DNA of 29,409 bases from Prorocentrum cordatum (lineage: Eukaryota > Sar > Dinophyceae > Prorocentrales > Prorocentraceae). The translations under genes were made by a program, and so were the position numbers. Below are positions 24,735 through 29,409 of this stretch, in pieces. The stretch is from assembly GCA_963575745.1 (NCBI GenBank), contig CAUYUJ010021660.1:640739-670147 (forward strand). The letters run 5' to 3'. The notes under the pieces are model-generated. The model did not search any database. It worked only from the letters and a program-made list of their open reading frames with translations, and was not told the DNA's origin. Position 1 is the first letter of the stretch, and each line of letters starts with the position of its first letter.

Positions 24735-24879
24735 CCTAGCCGCGTTCGAGGGCAGACGTGGGGTGCACGTGGCCGAGTTGGGCACGGCGGGCGGCAGACG
24801 GAGGGGGCGCGCGGGAGCGGGAGGGGAGGGGAGCACGCGGGAGCACGCTCCATCGCAGGGGAACCAAAAAGCCATCAGC

Positions 24880-24993
24880 ATAAAAGGTCTAAGGTCTGCG
24901 CGGATTTCTTGGATCGGCGCTGGAGCCTCTGGCGCCGCCCCGCGCGCCAGGGAGATGGGGTCCAGGAAATCCGAGCGGACCTCCGAGTTTTGA
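24880..24993. mobile_element. Family A inverted-repeat element, copy A4
   Basis: Left GGTCTGCGCGGATTTCTTGG then ATC; right in reverse complement GGTCCGCTCGGATTTCCTGG. The core is shortened to GCCTCTGGCGCCGCCCCGCG then CGCCAGGGAG. It lies about 145 bp after family B copy B4. Confidence 0.6.
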
Positions 24994-25012
24994 TGTTTGC
25001 GCCATCGTTTGT

Positions 25013-25320
25013 TCACCTAGATCGATCGGCGACGGCCGAGTTCGGCAACTGTAGAGGCTCAATTTCGAGGCCTGGCGCACGTCGGCGATCCGCGTCGGCC
25101 CAGTTCGTCCTCCAGGCTGCCGCCTTAGCCACAAGACGGTCTTCCAATTTCGGCGAAATGGCATGGCATGCTACAATGAAAGCCAAGTAGCCAGAGTGCC
25201 GATAGTCAGATTGCGGTGCATCGCCGCGTCCTCGATTTGGGTGGCGCGGTGCAGCACACAGCGGAGCAAGCGCTGCACATTTTGCTGCAACGTGCCCGAG
25301 CCACCCACGCTGATCTTCAT
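25013..25320 (-). pseudogene. Possible decayed coding segment, unknown family
   Basis: On the minus strand an ATG at 25318-25320 opens about 50 codons including GGSGTLQQNVQRLLRCVLHR and ATQIEDAAMHRNLTIGTL, ending in a stop at about 25171. The adjacent frame then continues with HAISPKLEDRLVAKAAAWRT to a stop at 25013. Both parts look like ordinary helical protein sequence and together suggest one frame broken near 25175. A CAGG just upstream of the ATG could be an acceptor. Not identified; may be chance. Confidence 0.25.
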
Positions 25321-25399
25321 CATCCTGAGTTTCCGGCGGTCGATTCCGCCGGCGGAGGCGCCAGTGTGTCACTTCTGACAGCTTTCACCCGGCCTCCTC

Positions 25400-25763
25400 C
25401 GAGAGCGAGGTGTCACCCTCTACACGGTCTTGGGTACAGGTGCGGCGATGGTGGGCAATTAATTGTTTTCGATCACAATGGTGGGTAAGAGGTACGGCGG
25501 TGCTCGTCACGTGTGTGTTTGCGCCGACGGGGCTCACCACCACCCCTTTTTCCTACGGGCCCCAAGTTACTCTGCTTGAGGCTTTCCTTCAGGAGAGGTC
25601 ATCACGAGGGCCTTCGTCGTAGTCAACACACTTGTCCCAAGGCCTCCGGACGTGTGCTGTGGCGCACTCTGGCCAGGATCCCGAGGCGCATCCGGCCATG
25701 GCGACGGTGGCGCCCCCGGAGGCCCAGGCGGGGACCCGAAAGCTTCGGCCCTCGGCGCTCCCG
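25400..25763. other. Spacer without clear gene
   Basis: Mixed GC-rich sequence. Nothing recognised on either strand. Confidence 0.35.
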
Positions 25764-25765
25764 CC

Positions 25766-25811
<46 letters not shown>

Positions 25812-25829
25812 CACCGCCGCCGCCGCCGG

Positions 25830-25861
<32 letters not shown>

Positions 25862-25866
25862 AGGAG
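25764..25866. repeat. GAC tract followed by GCC/GGC palindromic run
   Basis: CGACGACGAC units to 25809, then CCGCCGCCGCCGCCGGCGGC then GCCGGCGGCGG, which is locally self-complementary around 25829. The poly-Asp then Ala/Gly frame is a repeat translation. Confidence 0.9.
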
Positions 25867-26394
25867 AGGCCCCTGGAAGCCCGAAGGGAACAGCCGATAC
25901 ACCCCCATCGTAGGGGGGGCACATCGGCCCGTGCCTGTGGGCACCTGTGCCACAGAGGGCTTCGGCCGTCTCTGGAAAGCAGGCGGGCAGTGGCCCGATC
26001 GTCACCCTTGCTGGCCGCAGCTTGGGGAGAGACTCTTCCCGCTCGGCCTGGCCTGCCGAGTGTAGGATCCGGCCCCTGGATCCACCCTGGCAGGGCTCCT
26101 TTCAACGGAGCTACCTTACGGGGGCCTCTTAACGTTCGGAGGCGAGGGGGGAACTAAAGGCCCGACGCTGCGGTGGGTAATCCATCGCTTCGTTGGGCCG
26201 GCGGGCAGGTGGGTGCGGCGCCGGCGCCCGCGTTCTGAGGCCCAGGCCACGGCAGTGGGGAGAGGCCGAGGAGGCGCCACCACGGATTGGCGGCGCGTGG
26301 AGTGGCGATGGGCCCCGCGGCCTCTCAGAGAGTCGGCGCGCTCCATTCTCCAAGTCGGACGGCATTGGCCTCACGGTTCGGGGGGTGCCTTCCC
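25867..26394. other. Spacer without clear gene
   Basis: GC-rich mixed sequence. GGATCCGG and GGATCC motifs recur near 26067 and 26078. No supported gene. Confidence 0.35.
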
Positions 26395-26395
26395 C

Positions 26396-26435
26396 GATCC
26401 GTGGATCTGGCGCCGACGCAACAGATCCACGGATC
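26396..26435. repeat. Perfect 14-bp inverted repeat (hairpin)
   Basis: GATCCGTGGATCTG (26396-26409) and its exact complement CAGATCCACGGATC (26422-26435) flank a 12-nt loop. GATCCACG recurs at 26439-26446. Confidence 0.75.
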
Positions 26436-26496
26436 CTTGATCCACGTTAGCCTGCGCCCGAATGCGTTCCGGGGGGGGTACCCTTGCATCCTTCCC

Positions 26497-26600
26497 CTTT
26501 GGCCCAGCCTTGGCCGCGTTCGATGGCCACGCCCCGCTCGAGAAGTGTCGACATGGCCTTCCAAGGCCCTTGCATCCTTATCGTACGCCATTGCTCAAGA
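26497..26600 (+). repeat. Dispersed repeat family H, copy 2
   Basis: GGCCACGCCCCGCTCGAGAA, GTGTCGACATGG and GGCCCTTGCATCC align with 20676-20775. Confidence 0.55.
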
Positions 26601-26639
26601 GGCTGACGCCATTTCGCCGACCTCCAGAAGAAGCGTGGA

Positions 26640-26890
26640 GCCTACGGTTGAGGCGTCGCGGGCTTCTTGGGCACTATTTGGGATTCCTGCGGGCGCCTTG
26701 GGCGTTGTTGGGGGGCCTGGTGGAGCCTCATGGAGGCAGTTTTGAATCGTGTCGGGGGCCTCGTTTGGGTCGCTTGGGGATTTCTTGGGGCCTTCGGGGG
26801 GCCTTTTGGGGCGAAAAGGCAGGATGTTCGATTCGTGCTCTCCCCTCTTGGCCACTCTTGGGGCCTTCTCGGGGCAATCTTTGGTACCTC
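26640..26890. repeat. G/T-rich TTGGGG-like degenerate repeat
   Basis: Plus strand is strongly G/T-rich with recurring (C)TTGGG(G) every 10-20 bp. No clear monomer length; open in several frames. Confidence 0.4.
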
Positions 26891-26923
26891 ATTAGTACAC
26901 GCGTTGACTGAACCCCTCGGTCG

Positions 26924-27654
26924 TTGAAAGCAGATATTCTTGGACTCGCAGGTCCCACTGTACTTCTAGTGCCTTCCCACCTCAAGACTCGGCATGGTTT
27001 TGCTGTGTTATGTTATTCCCTGGGAGGGCCTGATTCCAATCTACTCGATCCGCGTTCCTACCTCATGTGTTCACCTAATGATTCCGACCCACGTGCAGGG
27101 CTCGGTTCGCCTGTCCTCCCAGAGTGTCCTGGCCGGCCGGCCAAGACACCATGCTGGTGTTCGTTGCTCTCTGCTGGCGCGCCTCGTTGCCACTTGCTGT
27201 TGCCACTGGCACAGCCCCCCTTCGTGCTGCAGCAGCTAAAGCAACGTGCAGGGATCGGGGCGACGGGGGGGGGACGCGCCGAAATGCAGAGGTCGGCGCG
27301 GAAGTGGCGCGCTGGCGGGCGGGCGGGGGGCAGGAGCCCTGCGTGCCCTCGGAGCTCGACGCCTGCGCGCGCGCTCCCGCGTGGCCTCCCCTGGAGGCCA
27401 GAGAGCCCCAAGGGCAGGCCAGGAGAGCACAGGGGGGGGGTGCAGCTCCAGGAACGCCTGGCAGAGCCGGGGCGTCTGAGGTCTGGGTTTGGGTCAGCGA
27501 AGGTCCCCCGTCCCCTCGCAGCTACAGCAACGTGGAGCGATGCGCCGAGGTCGCAGCACCCAGAGGACGACCAGGAGTGCGGCGGCGCAACAGCGGCGGC
27601 CTGCGAAGGCGCGGCGGCGCTCCGCCGCCGCCCGCCCTCGCCGTCGCTCGTCGT
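26924..27654 (+). other. Spacer with two open frames, no recognisable gene
   Basis: One frame reads about 100 mixed codons from 26924 (for example ADILGLAGPTVLLVPSHLKT). Another has an ATG at 27151 with a hydrophobic start (MLVFVALCWRASLPLAVA) that could be a signal peptide. Both run into a CTC tract. Neither has a domain, and they compete with each other, so no CDS is called. Confidence 0.3.
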
Positions 27655-27867
27655 CATCGCCGTCGCCGTCGTCGTCCTCCTCCTCCCCCTCCTCCTCCCC
27701 CTCCTCCTCCTCTTCCTCCTCCACGTCCTCCTCCCTCTCCTCCTCCCTCTCCTCCTCCTCCTCCTCCTCCTCCTCCACTTCCTCCTCCGCCTCCTCCTCC
27801 TCCTCCTCTTCCTCCTCATCCTCATCCTCTTTCCTCCCCTCAATCATCATCCTCCTTCTCCTTCTCC

Positions 27868-27899
<32 letters not shown>

Positions 27900-28157
27900 C
27901 TCCACTTCCTCCTCCTCCCCCTCCTCCTCCTCCTCATCCTCCTCCTGCTCATCCTCCTCCTCCTCCCCCTCCCCCTCCTCCTCCTCGCTCCGCTCCTCCG
28001 TCTCCTCCCCTCCTCTCCTCCTCGCCTCCTCCTCCTCCTCCTCCTCCTCCTCCTCCTCCTCCTCCTCCTCCTCCTCCTCCTCCTCCTCCTCCTCCTCCTC
28101 CTCCCCTCCACTGCCTCCTCCTCTTCCTCCTCCTCCTCCTCCTCCTCCTCCTCCTCG
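27655..28157. repeat. Long TCC/CTC polypyrimidine tract
   Basis: About 500 bp of TCC units with CTT, CAT and CAC variants, densest at 28026-28105. It directly precedes family D copy 4. Confidence 0.9.
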
Positions 28158-28164
28158 GCCCCTG

Positions 28165-28292
28165 GGGGGCCTTTGCCGGGCGTCGGAGCCGTCAAAAAAA
28201 GAATCGGGACAAAACAAAGGTCTTGGGCAATGGTTCGAAACTTCTGGGGGTCAACGTTATGAAGGAATCATGACGTCGGGGTTCTGGGCTTG
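28165..28292 (+). repeat. Dispersed repeat family D, copy 4
   Basis: GGGGGGCCTTTGCCGGGCGTCG, GCCGTCAAAAAAAGAATCGGG, AACTTCTGGGGGTCAACGTT and GAATCATGACGTCGGGG, in the order of copy 2. Confidence 0.55.
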
Positions 28293-28341
28293 TCGTCGGC
28301 TTCATCCTCCTTCCCCTCGTCCTACTGAGTCGTAAGTCCTG

Positions 28342-28618
28342 ATGGCAAACAGATCTGGCAGACGTTGCCCTCCACCACCCCAGCATTGGGGGAGATTGCT
28401 ACGATAACATAACAGGAGTGTTCTCTGTTGCCGCAACAATCGCCCCGAGTAACTACGCTGACTTCAGCCATGCCGCCCGGCTCTGGGTTTCCAGATTCAG
28501 CCGCCGTCAACTACCCCCCCGTTCGACGACTGAAAACGATCCTGGGGGGTTCGGGACTCGGCCGTCGTCGATTCCAGCCCCCGGTGTTTTTATTGGCCAC
28601 ATAACTCGGCTCTCCTGC
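28342..28618 (+). CDS. Weak candidate exon, unknown protein
   Basis: The frame opens after a TGA at 28339-28341 and runs to about 28634. It includes ADVALHHPSIGGDCYDNITG and TIAPSNYADFSHAARLWVSR, which read like ordinary protein. There is no in-frame ATG, so it would have to be an internal exon, with a possible acceptor CAG at 28349-28351 after pyrimidine-rich sequence. The minus strand is also open (62 codons). Not recognised. Confidence 0.2.
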
Positions 28619-28782
28619 AGCTGGTCGGGATGATTCTGGCACCCCACGAGCGCACTCGGCAAGACGCAGCCGCTGGAGAAAATCCCAAGTCCAGAAAGCA
28701 GTCGAGCACCGACGAGAGCGCCTGAGCCCTCCTCACTCCCCGCCCGTCCCTCCCCCCTCCCCGCTCTCCGACTCCGCCGCCT

Positions 28783-29060
28783 CGACGACGACGACGACGA
28801 CGACGACCACGACGACGACGACGACGACGTCGAGCAGAGGTAGGGGGAGGAGGAGAGCGAGGAGGAGGCGGCGGCGGCGGTTCAGCAATTGGCCACAGTC
28901 TCAACAGAGCAGAGTGTACTACCGCTGGGCGCAGAGGAGGAGGAGAAGGAGGAGGAGTAGGAGGAGATGAAAAATAAGAAGAAGAAGAAGAAGAAGAAGG
29001 AGAAGGACGTGGATAAGGGAGGCACACGCGAGGAGGGAGGAGAAAGAGAAGGAGGAGGAG
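28783..29060. repeat. GAC tract then GGA/GAA purine-rich stretch
   Basis: CGACGACGAC units at 28783-28832, then GGA and GGC units, a short unique segment, and GGAGGAGAAGAAGAAG to about 29060. Confidence 0.85.
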
Positions 29061-29077
29061 CAGGGGCAAGCTAAGGG

Positions 29078-29148
29078 ATGAGTGAGTGAGTGAGTGAGTG
29101 AGTGAGTGAGTGAGTGAGTGGGTGAGTGAGTGAGTGAGTGAGTGAGTG
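29078..29148. repeat. TGAG tetranucleotide microsatellite
   Basis: About 17 units of GAGT with one GGGT variant. The only tetranucleotide array seen in the window. Followed by GGA repeats to 29185. Confidence 0.95.
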
Positions 29149-29185
29149 AGGGGGAGGAGGAGAAGGAGGAGGAGGAGGAGGAGCA

Positions 29186-29409
29186 AGCATATTTGGGGAT
29201 CGGGCTCCTTCGAGTGCGGCGTGGGCCGCAGCCTACTGCGCAGACTGGCGATGGCATCAGCCTCTACTAGTCTTCTCCTCCTCCCTCTGGATCATCACGT
29301 TCCCAGACATCCGGCTGCTCCAAGTTTTTCGATGCGTGGGCCTTAGGTCCAGGCCGTTTCCCCAGGGCCGGTTGTTCTTCCTGAGTCGTATCTTGAAGCT
29401 CCCGAGGCC
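29186..29409. other. Unique sequence at window end
   Basis: No gene or repeat family recognised. Confidence 0.35.

Noticed and set aside
5186-24742. Dinoflagellate spliced-leader gene
   Set aside because: No match to the 22-nt leader was found by eye; the shared sequence in this region is the family B element.
25513-26157. A 214-codon frame with 14 Asp then Ala/Gly runs
   Set aside because: Core is the GAC and GCC/GGC tract; flanking parts have no start, domain or third-position preference distinguishing them from other frames.
27489-28335. Ser/Leu/Pro-rich plus-strand frames up to about 400 codons
   Set aside because: Most of the length is the TCC/CTC tract; the start and end fall in spacer and family D sequence.
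29078-29148. CRISPR-like regular repeat
   Set aside because: A plain tetranucleotide microsatellite without spacers; no cas-like genes and a eukaryotic context.

Overview
This window looks like nuclear DNA from a GC-rich eukaryote. The best guess is a dinoflagellate, perhaps of the Prorocentrum type. That guess rests on three things: LINE-type retrotransposons whose RT, RNase H and Cys-rich C-terminal layout recalls dinoflagellate elements; very GC-rich sequence with G/C third codon positions in candidate exons; and a sea of triplet microsatellites. No bacterial operons, ribosome-binding sites, rRNA, tRNA, spliced-leader gene or CRISPR array was seen. Most long open frames (poly-Arg, Pro, Ser, Leu, Glu, Asp) are translations of triplet repeats and are not annotated as genes.

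Layout. 1-11.4 kb is accessory, repeat-dominated DNA. It holds GGA/TCC tracts, an approximately 770-bp GAC/GGC block, CAT and AAT/ATT tracts, and several dispersed repeat families, which I label A-H. 11.4-20 kb is the retrotransposon core. A 5'-truncated LINE lies on the minus strand (11.93-13.85 kb). A purine tract of about 130 bp follows, then a longer LINE on the plus strand (13.98-19.95 kb) with an ORF1 carrying a RanBP2-like zinc finger and an ORF2 (endonuclease, RT, zinc knuckle, RNase H, Cys-rich C-terminus). ORF2 is broken by two single-base indels, both in 7-base homopolymers. 20-29.4 kb returns to repeat-rich DNA with further copies of families A, B, D, G and H, one candidate exon encoding a short membrane segment, and weaker coding fragments.

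The most novel material is the set of short non-autonomous inverted-repeat elements. Family B has four copies. Three are 156-158 bp with related terminal inverted repeats and 8-bp flanking near-duplications. Family A has five palindromic copies plus one half copy with long inverted termini, and in two copies the same outer end abuts a TCC/GGA tract. There is also a 224-bp element with 20-bp inverted termini and a central 30-bp perfect palindrome, and a 136-bp foldback with near-complete self-complementarity. The two LINEs could supply reverse transcriptase in cis. The inverted-repeat elements would need a DNA transposase from elsewhere, since none is seen here. A 100-N assembly gap lies inside a GGA tract at 11810-11909.
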